From Rhodopseudomonas palustris (GTDB lineage: Bacteria > Pseudomonadota > Alphaproteobacteria > Rhizobiales > Xanthobacteraceae), in contig NZ_QKQS01000038.1 of the NCBI RefSeq assembly GCF_003226555.1, positions 62,001 to 126,000 on the forward strand: a stretch of DNA of 64,000 nucleotides, in the 5' to 3' direction. This document shows, piece after piece, positions 15,339 through 29,342 of the stretch. The notes under the pieces are model-generated. The model made no database searches, had not been told where the DNA came from, and was given only the letters and a program-made list of their open reading frames with translations. The translations under genes and the position numbers were made by a program. Each line of letters starts with the position of its first letter. Positions within the stretch are counted from its first letter, which is position 1.

Positions 15339-17114
15339 ATGGCAGTCGAAAACGGTGTCGGAGTTTACCGGGAAGCCTTGGTGTTTCTCGGGACCGCAGG
15401 CGTATTGATCCCGGTGATGACGCGATTTCGCGTCAGCCCTGTGCTCGGCTTTCTGGTCGCCGGGCTGGTGCTCGGCCCGCACGGCCTCGGCCGGATCGGC
15501 GCCGACCTCCCGGTCCTCAGCTACATCGCCATCACGTCGCAGGATGCGGTCGATCGGCTCGCCGAACTTGGCGTCGCCTTCCTGTTGTTCACGATCGGCC
15601 TAGAATTGTCGTTCGACCGGCTGTGGACGATGCGGCGGCTGGTGTTCGGTCTCGGCATGTCGCAGGTGGTGCTGACGACGGCCGCGATCAGCGGCATCGC
15701 ACTGGCGTTCGGCAACACGATCGAATCGAGCCTGGTGATCGGCGCCTGTCTGGCGCTGTCCTCGACCGCGATCGTGCTGCAGCTGCTGGCCGAGCAGAAG
15801 CGGCTCGCCTCCATGGCTGGCCGCAGCATTTTCGCGGTGCTGCTGGCGCAGGATCTCGCCGTGGTGCCGATCCTGTTTCTGATCGTGGTCTTCGGCAAGG
15901 CCAGCGCGGCGGCCGGCGACGCCTCGATCGAAGCCGGCCAGGTCTGGTTCGGCCTGCTGATGGCGCTGGTGCAGGCGGCGGCCGCGATCCTGCTGATCGT
16001 CGGCTTCGGCCGGCTGGTGCTGCGGCGGCTATTCCGGCTGGTGGCCTCGACCAACAATCGCGAATTGTTCATGGCGACGATTCTGTTCGTGGTGGTCGGC
16101 ACCTCGCTGGTCACCCATGTCGCGGGGCTGTCGATGGCGCTCGGCGCGTTTCTCGCCGGCCTGGTGCTGGCGGAGACCGAATTCCGCCGCCAGGTCGAAG
16201 TCGATATCGAACCGTTCAAGGGCATGCTGCTCGGGCTGTTCTTTATCTCGGTCGGAATGCGGATCGATCTGGCCGAAGTCGCGCGTTATCCGGTAATGGT
16301 CGCCACCTCGGTGATCGGCATGACGGCGCTCAAGGCACTGGTGATCGCCGGCTTGGCCTGGATATTCCGGCTGTCGCGGCCGGTGATTGCGGAAGCCAGC
16401 CTGCTGCTCGCCGGTGGCGGCGAATTCGCCTTCCTGGTGCTCGGGCTCGCCAGCTCAAGCGGTCTGGTCACGCGCGAGGTCGAGCAGTTCATGCTGCTGG
16501 TGTCCTCCGGCACCATGATGCTGACGCCGTATTTGGCGCGTCTCAGCCGCAAGGCCAGCGCGCGGGCGCGCAGCGCGGTGGCGGTCGCGGCCGGCCACGC
16601 CGATCCCCAACCCGGCGAGACGCCGCTGATCATCCTGGTCGGCTACGGCCGGGTCGGCCGTATCGTCGGCGAGATCCTGACCAAGCAGGGCAAGCCGTTT
16701 ATCGGCGTCGACGTCGACGCCGAGGCGGTGGCGCGGGCGCGCAAGGCCGGTGCCAATATCGTCTATGGCGACGCCAGCCAGCGCGCCTTCCTGCGCAAAT
16801 GCGGGCTCGGCGACACGCCGGCGATGGTGGTGACGATGCACGACGCCGCCGCGGCCGAGCACGTCGTCGCCGCCGCCCGTGCCGAGCGCGCCGACCTGCC
16901 GATCATCGTCCGCGCCCGCGACGCCGACCATGCCGCGCGGCTGTTCCAGCTCGGCGCCACCGACGTGATTCGCGAAGTGCTGGAAGCCAGCTTCGAGATC
17001 GCCAGCTCGGTGCTGCAGACCCTCGGCGTCCCGGCCGGCAAAGTGATCGCCGCAATCCACGACGAGCGCGACACCCGCAAGAAGCGCGTGCGCGAGGGCG
17101 TGGCCGCGGATTAA
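15339..17114 (+). CDS. Monovalent cation:proton antiporter with TrkA-N domain (KefB/KefC-like, CPA2)
   Basis: A 591-residue inner-membrane transporter. About 12 transmembrane helices span residues 10-400 (VLIPVMTRFRVSPVLGFLVA, GLELSFDRLW, LALSSTAIVLQLL, GAFLAGLVLAET). A cytosolic TrkA-N/RCK domain follows at about 425-545: LIILVGYGRVGRIVGEIL (GxGxxG nucleotide site) and GDASQRAFLRKCG. It probably exchanges K+ or Na+ for H+, gated by nucleotide. ATG 15339 has AAGGA close upstream and starts at the family's usual N-terminus. The longer frame to 15138 runs back over the antiporter relic and is rejected. Confidence 0.92.
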   Translation: MAVENGVGVYREALVFLGTAGVLIPVMTRFRVSPVLGFLVAGLVLGPHGLGRIGADLPVLSYIAITSQDAVDRLAELGVAFLLFTIGLELSFDRLWTMRRLVFGLGMSQVVLTTAAISGIALAFGNTIESSLVIGACLALSSTAIVLQLLAEQKRLASMAGRSIFAVLLAQDLAVVPILFLIVVFGKASAAAGDASIEAGQVWFGLLMALVQAAAAILLIVGFGRLVLRRLFRLVASTNNRELFMATILFVVVGTSLVTHVAGLSMALGAFLAGLVLAETEFRRQVEVDIEPFKGMLLGLFFISVGMRIDLAEVARYPVMVATSVIGMTALKALVIAGLAWIFRLSRPVIAEASLLLAGGGEFAFLVLGLASSSGLVTREVEQFMLLVSSGTMMLTPYLARLSRKASARARSAVAVAAGHADPQPGETPLIILVGYGRVGRIVGEILTKQGKPFIGVDVDAEAVARARKAGANIVYGDASQRAFLRKCGLGDTPAMVVTMHDAAAAEHVVAAARAERADLPIIVRARDADHAARLFQLGATDVIREVLEASFEIASSVLQTLGVPAGKVIAAIHDERDTRKKRVREGVAAD

Positions 17115-17137
17115 CGGCGTCGTCATAGACGGCCTAC

Positions 17138-17249
17138 GTCATTCCGGACGCCGCGCAGCGGCGATCCGGAATCTCGAGATTGTTGTGCTCAGTGCTCAAT
17201 CGATCGGGATTCCGGGTTCGCGAGCTGGCGCTCGCGCCCCGGAATGATG
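17138..17249. repeat. CATTCCGG palindromic repeat, copy 1
   Basis: The element is bounded by GTCATTCCGG and CCCCGGAATGAT in inverted orientation, with inner inverted repeats. It lies between the convergent antiporter and acetyltransferase genes. Copies 2-5 are at 40154, 40416, 44009 and 55907. This copy is more diverged at its left end. Confidence 0.8.
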
Positions 17250-17259
17250 GGGCAAGCTG

Positions 17260-18015
17260 TTACTTCGTCCGCGCGCGGCGGAAATGGTAGCGATAGAGCT
17301 CGCGGTCGAAGCCGAGGCCGGCATAGAGCGCGCGGCCGGCGGTGTTGTCGGTGACGACCTGCAGGCAGGCGCCGGTGGCGCCTTGGGCGGCTGCCCAGCC
17401 AAGCAGTGCGGTCATCAGGCGCTTGCCGAGGCCGTGGCCACGCAGCGCTTCGTCGACCACCACCGACTCGATCACCACCAGATCGCCGTGCAGCACGCCG
17501 TAGGCGGTTGCGACGATACGGCCGTCGTTTCGGAGCGCGACAAAGCCGGTCGGCAGCGCGATCGCCCCCACGACGCGGGCATAGACGGACGCATGCGTTG
17601 ATGACTGCGCCTGCAGCCGCGTGATCGCGGCCAGCCATTCGGCATCGGCGCGCGGCGCGATGGTGACGTCCGGCGTCGCGCCGGCGAAGCTGTCGGGCGC
17701 CAGATCGCGATACAGCGTGCAGGCCTCGCCCTCAGCCATAAAGCCGCGCGCGTCGAGTTCGCGCTCGACCTGTGCCGGCAGCAGCGAGACCAGCCGCACG
17801 ATCAGCGGCTGCGCCTGCGCCTGATAAAGGCGATCGAATGCGCCCAGCTGCGGCGCGATCGTGGTGATGCCCGGATGCAGCGGATTGGCCGAATTGATCC
17901 GGCGCGACACGCCGTCGCCGAACCGCAGCAGCCAATCGCCCATCAGCGCGCTACGTAAGCTCGGCCAAGCATTGTGGCAGGCCTGTTCGACCTGCCACGC
18001 CAGTACGTGGTCCAT
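17260..18015 (-). CDS. GNAT-family N-acetyltransferase
   Basis: A 251-residue protein. The C-terminal half is a GNAT fold: VVIESVVVDEALRGHGLGKRL (acetyl-CoA pyrophosphate loop R-G-H-G-L-G-K) and TDNTAGRALYAGLGFDRELYRYHFR. The N-terminal half (residues 1-120) is a divergent second GNAT-like region. The substrate is unknown. It begins one base after the alaS stop, so it is co-transcribed with alaS; this may only be positional, though a role in handling amino-acid or aminoacyl compounds is possible. Confidence 0.88.
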   Translation of the reverse strand: MDHVLAWQVEQACHNAWPSLRSALMGDWLLRFGDGVSRRINSANPLHPGITTIAPQLGAFDRLYQAQAQPLIVRLVSLLPAQVERELDARGFMAEGEACTLYRDLAPDSFAGATPDVTIAPRADAEWLAAITRLQAQSSTHASVYARVVGAIALPTGFVALRNDGRIVATAYGVLHGDLVVIESVVVDEALRGHGLGKRLMTALLGWAAAQGATGACLQVVTDNTAGRALYAGLGFDRELYRYHFRRARTK

Positions 18016-18016
18016 A

Positions 18017-20686
<2,670 letters not shown>

Positions 20687-20922
20687 GTTCGTCCAATCAC
20701 CCGGAATGCCCGCGAAACGCCCGCCGAACCCACCTCTTCCGGTGTCATGCCTTTTAGACGCGGGGGCGCGCGCTGTCTAGAAAGTGGGCATAGATCCAGT
20801 TGTTTGCCAGCCGGGAGGCCCACTTCCACGGGCGTTTACGAAGACCCGTTGATAGCTCGCCGACCCGCGTTGACAGCCTTGTTGAAGCCGTGTTTGTGTC
20901 CTACCTACCTAAGACTAAGTCG
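20687..20922. other. Divergent promoter region between alaS and the glycine-cleavage operon
   Basis: About 235 bp without a gene. TTGACA at 20870-20875 on the plus strand could be the -35 of the gcv transcript; the matching -10 is poor. Nothing else was recognised. Confidence 0.4.
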
Positions 20923-21104
20923 CGTCGGGAGAGATCGGCCCAATCCTTCAGGGAAGGGGGGGCCGGCGCCGAAGGAGCAACCGCCCCGGAAACTCTCAGG
21001 CAAACGGACCGCGCGGCCAACTGACATCTGGAAAGAGACCCTGCCGGGCGATCCCGGGACGGGTCCGCCGACGGGATAATGCTCTCAGGCACAGCGACAG
21101 ATGG
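20923..21104 (+). ncRNA. Tandem glycine riboswitch (gcvT motif, two aptamers)
   Basis: Aptamer 1 starts at GTCGGGAGAGATCGG and contains GCCGAAGGAGCAA and GGAAACTCTCAGGCAAA (about 20923-21006). Aptamer 2 has TGGAAAGAGACC, CCGACGGGATAATGCTCTCAGGCAC and ends near GACAGATGGGG (about 21028-21104). These are the conserved core elements of the gcvT RNA, which binds glycine and in most bacteria switches on glycine cleavage. It precedes gcvT by about 50 bp and should sense excess glycine for the gcvTHP operon. I see no clear terminator helix between aptamer 2 and the gcvT start, so the expression platform may act on translation. Confidence 0.93.
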
Positions 21105-21154
21105 GGCTCGGATGGTGACGAGAAATCGGTCTCGGGAACCTTGGGAGCCTGGAT

Positions 21155-22318
21155 ATGCTGGCGGGTGACGACACCCAATCGTTGAAACGCACGCCTCTTT
21201 ATGCGCTGCATCTTGATGCGCTGCATCTTGCCCGCGGCGGCAAGATGGTGCCCTTCGCCGGCTACGACATGCCGGTGCAATACGCGCTTGGCGTGCTGAA
21301 GGAACATCTCCACACGCGCAGCGCGGCGGGGCTGTTCGACGTCTCGCATATGGGCCAGATCGAGCTGCGGGCAAAGTCCGGCAAGCTGGAAGACGCCGCC
21401 CGCGCGCTGGAAACGCTGATCCCGCAGGACATCGTGGCGCTGCCGCCCGGCCGCCAGCGCTATGCGCAATTCACCAATGAATCCGGCGGGATTCTCGACG
21501 ATCTGATGGTCACCAATCTCGGCGACCGGCTGTTTCTGGTGGTCAACGCCGCCTGCAAGGACGCCGACGAGGCCCACCTCCGCGCGCATCTGTCGGACGC
21601 TTGTGACATCACTGCGCTGAAAGATCGCGCGCTGATCGCGCTGCAGGGCCCGAAGGCCGAAGCCGCGCTGGCGAAATTCTGTGCAGACGTCACCACGATG
21701 AAGTTCATGGATGTCGCCGAGCTCAGCCTCGACGGCCTTGCCTGCATCGTGTCGCGCTCCGGCTACACCGGCGAAGACGGCTTCGAGATCTCGGTGCCGG
21801 CGGACGGCGCCGAACGGCTTGCGACTGCGTTGCTCGGCAATCCGAACGTGCTGCCGATCGGCCTTGGCGCCCGCGATAGCCTGCGGCTGGAAGCAGGTCT
21901 CTGCCTGTACGGCCACGACATCGACACCGGCACCACGCCCGTCGAGGCGGCCCTGAACTGGTCGATCCAGAAGAGCCGCCGCAATGGCGGCGCCCGTCCT
22001 GGCGGCTTCCCCGGCGCCCCGGCGATTCTCAGCCAGCTCGATGCAGGCGCTGCGCGGCTGCGTGTCGGCCTGCGGCCCGAAGGCCGCGCGCCGGTGCGCG
22101 AGAACGCGCCGCTGTTCGAAGCCGCCGATTCGGCCGAGCCGATCGGCACTGTCACCTCGGGCGGCTTCGGGCCCAGCCTGAATGCGCCGGTGGCGATGGG
22201 CTATCTGCCGGCCGCGCTGGCTGTGCGCGACACCGTCGTTTTCGCCGAAGTGCGCGGCCAGCGTCTGCCGCTGCGCGTCGCGGCAATGCCGTTCGTTCCG
22301 AACACCTACAAGCGCTGA
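21155..22318 (+). CDS. gcvT: Glycine cleavage system T protein (aminomethyltransferase)
   Basis: A 387-residue protein that transfers the methylene group from lipoylated H protein to tetrahydrofolate and releases ammonia. Characteristic sequence includes MVPFAGYDMPVQYALGVLKE, LFDVSHMGQIEL, SRSGYTGEDGFEISV and GARDSLRLEAGLCLYGHD. The ATG lies about 50 bp after the glycine riboswitch. gcvH follows by 9 bp. Confidence 0.96.
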   Translation: MLAGDDTQSLKRTPLYALHLDALHLARGGKMVPFAGYDMPVQYALGVLKEHLHTRSAAGLFDVSHMGQIELRAKSGKLEDAARALETLIPQDIVALPPGRQRYAQFTNESGGILDDLMVTNLGDRLFLVVNAACKDADEAHLRAHLSDACDITALKDRALIALQGPKAEAALAKFCADVTTMKFMDVAELSLDGLACIVSRSGYTGEDGFEISVPADGAERLATALLGNPNVLPIGLGARDSLRLEAGLCLYGHDIDTGTTPVEAALNWSIQKSRRNGGARPGGFPGAPAILSQLDAGAARLRVGLRPEGRAPVRENAPLFEAADSAEPIGTVTSGGFGPSLNAPVAMGYLPAALAVRDTVVFAEVRGQRLPLRVAAMPFVPNTYKR

Positions 22319-22327
22319 GGACTCGTC

Positions 22328-22693
22328 ATGACCACGCTCTACACCCCCGATCATGAATGGCTGAAGATCGAGGGCGACGTCGCCACGATCGGCATCACCG
22401 ACTACGCCCAGGAACAGCTCGGCGACGTGGTGTTTGTCGAGCTGCCGAAGGTCGGCCGCGCCGTGAAGAAGGCCGAGGCCGCCGCGGTGGTGGAATCGGT
22501 CAAGGCCGCCTCCGACGTCTACGCGCCGATCACCGGCGAAGTGCTCGAGATCAACGAGACGCTCGGCACCGAGCCCGGCTTGGTGAATTCCGACGCCGGC
22601 GGCGCCGCCTGGTTCTTCAAACTGAAGATCACCGACAAGAGCGAACTCGACGGCCTGATGGACGAGGTCGCCTACAAGGCCCACACGGCTTAG
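22328..22693 (+). CDS. gcvH: Glycine cleavage system H protein
   Basis: A 121-residue lipoyl carrier protein. K59 in [13 protein letters not shown] is the lipoate attachment site. It shuttles the aminomethyl group from GcvP to GcvT and then to the L protein. Length and sequence ([32 protein letters not shown]) are typical. A palindromic repeat separates it from gcvP. Confidence 0.97.
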   Translation: MTTLYTPDHEWLKIEGDVATIGITDYAQEQLGDVVFVELPKVGRAVKKAEAAAVVESVKAASDVYAPITGEVLEINETLGTEPGLVNSDAGGAAWFFKLKITDKSELDGLMDEVAYKAHTA

Positions 22694-22712
22694 GTCGATC
22701 AACTTTCACATT

Positions 22713-22796
22713 CGTCATTGCGAGCGAAGCGAAGCAATCCAGAGTCCCGAGCACTGAGCCTTGGATTGCTTCGTCGCTTCGCTCCTCGCAATGACG
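22713..22796. repeat. GCAATGACG palindromic repeat, copy 1 (between gcvH and gcvP)
   Basis: CGTCATTGCGAGCGAAGCGA and AAGCAATCC are inverted at the far end (GGATTGCTTCGTCGCTTCGC, then TCCTCGCAATGACG), enclosing a variable loop. The long hairpin lies inside the gcv operon. Copy 2 is at 36493-36574. Similar elements are common in alphaproteobacterial genomes. Confidence 0.88.
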
Positions 22797-22853
22797 CGTA
22801 GAGCATTCCGAGCAACAGCCCTCGGGGCCGTTGCATTTGACGAGGACCAGAGC

Positions 22854-25760
<2,907 letters not shown>

Positions 25761-25944
25761 GAAGATCGGTCTTTGGATAGGCGGCCTCGCCACACTGAAG
25801 ACGTCATCGCCGGGCGCGCCCCGGCGATCCATCCTCTTTGCAACTTGCCTCAATTGAGCGCGCTGCGCGCGCGATGGATGCGCGGGCCTTCGCCGCGCCG
25901 AAGCGGCTACGACCGCGCAGGCGGGTCAAGCTCGCGCATGACAT

Positions 25945-25978
25945 TTGTTCGAGAACAGCGCTTGTTTGAGAACAACGC
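25945..25978. repeat. Two tandem 17-bp repeats
   Basis: TTGTTCGAGAACAGCGC (25945-25961) is followed directly by TTGTTTGAGAACAACGC (25962-25978); 15 of 17 positions match. The function is unknown. Confidence 0.7.
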
Positions 25979-26112
25979 ATCAGCACAGCATCTTCGGTCT
26001 CGAGCAGCAATCCAGCCGTCCCAAAACGGATGCGGCGAGCGCCGCGGGGGCCCCGGCAACAGGGGATCGCTGCACTCGCCGTCTTGCGTTCGCTTCGAAA
26101 GCTCGGACCGGA

Positions 26113-26138
26113 CAAAGCCGGCGGCGCGACCGCCCGGC
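26113..26138 (-). terminator. Probable recA terminator
   Basis: On the minus strand a GC-rich hairpin GCCGGGCGG-TCGCG-CCGCCGGC is followed by TTTGT, 11 bp past the recA stop. The stem has a small bulge and the T-run is short. Confidence 0.5.
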
Positions 26139-26148
26139 CGTGCGCGGC

Positions 26149-27240
26149 TTATTCCTCGATCGGCTCCTCGCCGTCGGTGTCGCGCTCCGGCGAGCCGGCG
26201 AGGATCTGTTCGGCGATCAGGCCGGAGTTCTGACGGATCGCCGCCTCGATCTTGGCGGTCATGTCCGGATTGGCCTTGAGGAACGCCTTGGCGTTCTCAC
26301 GTCCCTGCCCCAATCGCTGGCTGTCGTGCGAGAACCAGGCACCGGACTTCTCGACGATGCCGGCCTTGACGCCGAGGTCGAGGATTTCGCCCATCTTGGA
26401 CACGCCCTCGCCGTACATGATGTCGAACTCGACCTGCTTGAACGGCGGCGCCAGCTTGTTCTTCACCACCTTGACGCGGGTCTGGTTGCCGACCACCTCG
26501 TCACGCTCCTTGATCTGGCCGATGCGGCGGATGTCGAGTCGGACCGAGGCGTAGAACTTCAGCGCGTTGCCGCCGGTGGTAGTCTCCGGCGAGCCGTACA
26601 TCACGCCGATCTTCATCCGGATCTGGTTGATGAAGATCACCATGGTGTTGGACTTGTTGATCGAGGCGGTCAGCTTGCGCAGCGCCTGGCTCATCAAGCG
26701 GGCCTGCAGGCCGGGCAGCGCGTCGCCCATTTCGCCTTCGAGTTCGGCGCGCGGCACCAGCGCCGCCACCGAATCGATGATCAGCACATCGATCGCGCCG
26801 GAACGCACCAGGGTGTCGGCGATTTCCAGCGCCTGCTCGCCGTGGTCGGGCTGCGAGATCAAAAGGTCGTCGACGTTGACGCCGAGCTTGCGGGCATAGA
26901 CCGGGTCGAGTGCGTGTTCGGCGTCGACGAAGGCGCAGATGCCGCCCTTCTTCTGAGCTTCCGCGACGCAATGCAGCGCCAGCGTGGTCTTGCCGGAGGA
27001 TTCCGGCCCGTAGATCTCGACGATCCGCCCCTTCGGCAGACCGCCGACGCCGAGCGCGATATCGAGCCCGAGCGAGCCCGACGAGATCGTCTCGATATCC
27101 ATCGAGCGATCGTTCTTGCCGAGCTTCATCACCGAGCCCTTGCCGAACTGGCGCTCGATCTGAGACAGCGCCGCGGACAGCGCCTTGGATTTGTCCATGG
27201 AAGAACCTTCGACGATACGCAATGCAGTGGGGGCAGCCAT
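26149..27240 (-). CDS. recA: Recombinase RecA
   Basis: A 363-residue DNA strand-exchange ATPase and LexA coprotease. The Walker A is [12 protein letters not shown]; other motifs include [43 protein letters not shown] and [24 protein letters not shown] (each typical). ATG 27240 has AAGGAG upstream; ATG 27270 is rejected. A promoter with -35 TTGCGA (27335-27330) and -10 TACATT (27312-27307), 17 bp apart, overlaps a LexA box, so the gene is SOS-induced. Confidence 0.98.
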   Translation of the reverse strand: MAAPTALRIVEGSSMDKSKALSAALSQIERQFGKGSVMKLGKNDRSMDIETISSGSLGLDIALGVGGLPKGRIVEIYGPESSGKTTLALHCVAEAQKKGGICAFVDAEHALDPVYARKLGVNVDDLLISQPDHGEQALEIADTLVRSGAIDVLIIDSVAALVPRAELEGEMGDALPGLQARLMSQALRKLTASINKSNTMVIFINQIRMKIGVMYGSPETTTGGNALKFYASVRLDIRRIGQIKERDEVVGNQTRVKVVKNKLAPPFKQVEFDIMYGEGVSKMGEILDLGVKAGIVEKSGAWFSHDSQRLGQGRENAKAFLKANPDMTAKIEAAIRQNSGLIAEQILAGSPERDTDGEEPIEE

Positions 27241-27327
27241 CAACGTGCTCCTTATGGACGGATTCGCCAAGCGGACAAACAGGCGCCGGTCTCAGCCGGC
27301 GAAATCAATGTACTCCATTTGTTCTCA

Positions 27328-27342
27328 GTTCGCAATATGTTC
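27328..27342. promoter_or_regulatory. LexA (SOS) box of recA
   Basis: GTTC-GCAATAT-GTTC, an exact GTTC-N7-GTTC match. It overlaps the recA -35 element (TTGCGA on the minus strand). An additional GTTC half-site lies at 27321-27324. Confidence 0.9.
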
Positions 27343-27441
27343 TTTCCGAATTGCCGGTGCCCTCCGACCTTGACCGACCAAAGAGAGCGGTTTGGGCTCC
27401 CTGTTTCACCCTTTTTAACTCTCCTTTGCCACAAAGCCTGG

Positions 27442-27696
27442 ATGGACAGCCTTCTCGCCACGCCAAAACTCCCGGACAAGGTTCGGGTGCAGTGCAGCCG
27501 CTGCCGGGTGCCGTTCCGGGAGAAGATCAGGAACATGCGGGAGGGGTTTCAGACCCAGTGCCCGCATTGTAACCGCCTGATCACCTTCTCCAGCGATTCC
27601 GGCGACCTCGACGTGCAGCGGGCAATGACCGAGGCGCGGCGGATCCGCAACGGCAGCGTCGCGACGGCGGTGTACGGCGTTCCCGAGCCGCAGTAA
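27442..27696 (+). CDS. Small zinc-ribbon-like protein
   Basis: An 84-residue protein with two C-x-x-C pairs, CSRC (residues 18-21 region) and CPHC (40-43 region), spaced as in zinc ribbons: VRVQCSRCRVPFREKIRNM, then REGFQTQCPHCNRLITF. An acidic segment and a helical tail follow. The ribosome site is weak. It is divergent from recA. Such short ribbon proteins are common in Bradyrhizobium-type genomes with no known role; DNA or RNA binding is a guess. Confidence 0.65.
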   Translation: MDSLLATPKLPDKVRVQCSRCRVPFREKIRNMREGFQTQCPHCNRLITFSSDSGDLDVQRAMTEARRIRNGSVATAVYGVPEPQ

Positions 27697-27714
27697 GCGC
27701 CGCGCCGTCCGGGC

Positions 27715-27903
27715 TCAGCGCAGGTTCTGGATTCCCCACATCACCAGCAGCATCGCCGGCACGCAGACCGCGGCATAGATCGCCCATTTGGTCAGGCCGG
27801 CGCCGGTGCCGCGCTTGAACGCTTCAAGCAATCGATAGGTCGCGACGATCCAGGGCAGGACGATTCCGACCGCGACGGCGTCGACCACGTACCAAAAGCT
27901 CAT
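27715..27903 (-). CDS. Small two-helix membrane protein
   Basis: A 62-residue inner-membrane protein, MSFWYVVDAVAVGIVLPWIV. It has two hydrophobic helices (about residues 6-22 and 40-58) joined by the basic loop LLEAFKRGTGAGLTKW. Start choice is uncertain: ATG 27903 begins at the conserved-looking hydrophobic part but has a ribosome site only abutting it. ATG 27963, with AAGGA upstream, would add 20 Arg/Ser-rich residues. Not recognised as a named family. Confidence 0.6.
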   Translation of the reverse strand: MSFWYVVDAVAVGIVLPWIVATYRLLEAFKRGTGAGLTKWAIYAAVCVPAMLLVMWGIQNLR

Positions 27904-28191
27904 CTTCCATGTCCCGCGAAATGACCGCCCGTCAGCTTTACTGCACGCGCGCGTCCTCGCCATACATTCCTTCGGATGAGGTCACCCCGTTGACGATGGA
28001 CATGACGTCCAGTGTCCTCCGGACATCGGCTGGCGGCGACCTGCAACTTTCGGACAGCTTTCGGATCGACATGAACTTTTACGTGTATTAATGTGGTATT
28101 GCCATCCGGCTGCGAAGGGGGCGAGCAACGACGGGAGCATGCGCCGGGATGGTGGCCGAGCCCCTCGGGGAGCAACGCACAGGAGAGCGTC

Positions 28192-28335
28192 TTGGAAACA
28201 TTCGTCCGTGACGAGAACCTGAAACTGTATCGCCGGCTGCTGGCAGAGACCCAAGATGAAGACCGGCGCCGGGTGCTGAAGCAACTGATCGCCCAGCTCA
28301 CCGAGCGCGATCCGCAAACCAGCACCAGTGGTTAG
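28192..28335 (+). CDS. 47-residue charged helical protein, TTG start
   Basis: TTG at 28192 follows AGGAG with good spacing and opens METFVRDENLKLYRRLLAET, ending TERDPQTSTSG. The sequence is a single charged amphipathic helix with many Arg, Glu and Leu. I recall very similar short proteins annotated as hypothetical in Bradyrhizobium and Rhodopseudomonas. The longer frame starting at 28093 lacks this pattern upstream and is not used. No function is known. Confidence 0.65.
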   Translation: METFVRDENLKLYRRLLAETQDEDRRRVLKQLIAQLTERDPQTSTSG

Positions 28336-28695
28336 TGGCCGTAGCGGTATTTGATCTGACGCATAGGCAATGCCAAATCCGCGCCGCTAGCGTAGCGGTG
28401 TCACTGCCGAACTTTCTAGAGGTGGGGAGTTTCGACGCTGACCGGAGCCCCGAACACGGCCTCGTTCGGGGCTCCTTGTTTTCCCCGTCCAGAACTGCTG
28501 CATGCCGGAAGGTGGCGGACCAGCAGCTTCCCCCATTCGGCGCTGCTGCGGCAATTTGGTCACCACCCGGCCAGGTTCCGTTTCAAGCCCGGATGCTTTA
28601 GGATTCAGGTGCAAGCGGCGACCAGCTCGATGATCGCCTTACAGATGAGTGGCCGGTTGCCGACAGCATCCGGCCGAAGCGACAGGGAGTGCGCG
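28336..28695. other. Intergenic stretch with a terminator
   Basis: 360 bp without a credible gene. It holds the strong hairpin at 28444-28483 and then the leader of the collagen-like lipoprotein gene. Nothing else was recognised. Confidence 0.45.
28444..28483 (+). terminator. Intrinsic terminator
   Basis: GGAGCCCCGAAC (28444-28455) pairs perfectly with GTTCGGGGCTCC (28464-28475) around an 8-base loop, followed by TTGTTTT. It lies about 110 bp beyond the 47-residue ORF. Confidence 0.85.
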
Positions 28696-29082
28696 ATGCG
28701 GCGGGCAGCCAAGCATGGACTTCGGATGAGCGCACTGATCGCGCTAACAGGTGCCGCCATCGCGCTGGCGGGCTGCGACCAAGGCGCCCGCGGACCGCAA
28801 GGCGAGCCCGGCCCGCAAGGACCAGCGGGTCCCGCCGGACCGGCGGGCCCTGCCGGCAAGGATGGCGCATCAGCCTCCAGCATCCGCACCCTGACCTCGA
28901 CCAGTTGTTCGGCCAATGGTTGCCCGACCACCTGCGAAGCCGGCGAAACATTGGTCTCCGCACTCTGCGTCAGCAACGGCTCGGCCCGGTTCAGCGACAA
29001 CATCACAGTCGAGAACGGCACCATGACCGCGCGCTGCGGCGCCAGCTCGGTGCGGATCGAGGTGAGCTGCGCCCGCAAGTAA
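28696..29082 (+). CDS. Lipoprotein with a short collagen-like repeat
   Basis: A 128-residue protein. A signal peptide ends in the lipobox LAGC (about residue 28), after which come nine collagen-type G-x-y triplets: GARGPQGEPGPQ, GPAGPAGPAGPAGKDG. A small Cys-rich domain follows (TSCSANGCPTTCEAGETLV, ALC, RCG, SCARK) with about seven cysteines, probably disulfide-bonded. ATG 28696 has GGGAG upstream. The protein should be anchored in the outer membrane or periplasm. Short collagen-like stalks may drive trimerisation. Followed by a terminator. Confidence 0.8.
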   Translation: MRRAAKHGLRMSALIALTGAAIALAGCDQGARGPQGEPGPQGPAGPAGPAGPAGKDGASASSIRTLTSTSCSANGCPTTCEAGETLVSALCVSNGSARFSDNITVENGTMTARCGASSVRIEVSCARK

Positions 29083-29110
29083 CCCGCGCACTGACTGAGC
29101 AACATTGAAC

Positions 29111-29150
29111 AGGCCGCACGGCGTTCGACGCCTGCGGCCTTTTGCTTTTC
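29111..29150 (+). terminator. Intrinsic terminator of the collagen-like lipoprotein gene
   Basis: AGGCCGCA and TGCGGCCT pair, with an inner GGCGT/ACGCC stem and a TCG loop, followed by TTTGCTTTT, about 28 bp past the stop. Confidence 0.85.
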
Positions 29151-29265
29151 CGGATCAGCGACTTGACGATTCGGTTGTGGGCGGCTGCATCAATTACCGC
29201 GAGTATCAACCGGATTGGGCTTGCCTGCGATTCAAACCCAATTTAACGGTAAAATAGTAAGCTAA

Positions 29266-29279
29266 TTGATCTAGATCAA
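29266..29279. promoter_or_regulatory. FixK/FNR box
   Basis: TTGAT-CTAG-ATCAA matches the FNR/FixK consensus TTGAT-N4-ATCAA exactly. Its centre is 70 bp upstream of the ATG at 29343. If it acts at -41.5, transcription would start near 29314. Confidence 0.8.
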
Positions 29280-29342
29280 GCGCATGGACGGCCGTTGCCG
29301 GCAAGTCGTCTTCTAGAACTAAAGGCGGAACCGGCCTTCCCT

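Larger units (their letters stand above)
25761..26148. other. Gene-free stretch between gcvP and recA
   Basis: About 390 bp. It contains a degenerate inverted element at 25805-25880, a tandem 17-bp repeat (25945-25978) and a probable recA terminator. A minus-strand frame of 103 codons (25804-26115) is Arg/Ala/Ser-rich with no ribosome site and reads across the repeats; I treat it as non-coding. Confidence 0.55.

Noticed and set aside
25945-25978. GTTC/GAAC words as a possible second LexA box near recA
   Set aside because: Spacing between half-sites is not 7 bp in the same orientation; they belong to a tandem repeat.
25804-26115. 103-codon minus-strand frame between gcvP and recA
   Set aside because: It has no ribosome site, reads through repeats, and has low-complexity Arg/Ala/Ser composition.
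29266-29279. FixK box as operator of the nearby Crp/Fnr gene (29595-30272)
   Set aside because: That gene's start is about 1 kb away on the other side. Its recognition helix also differs from FNR/FixK.
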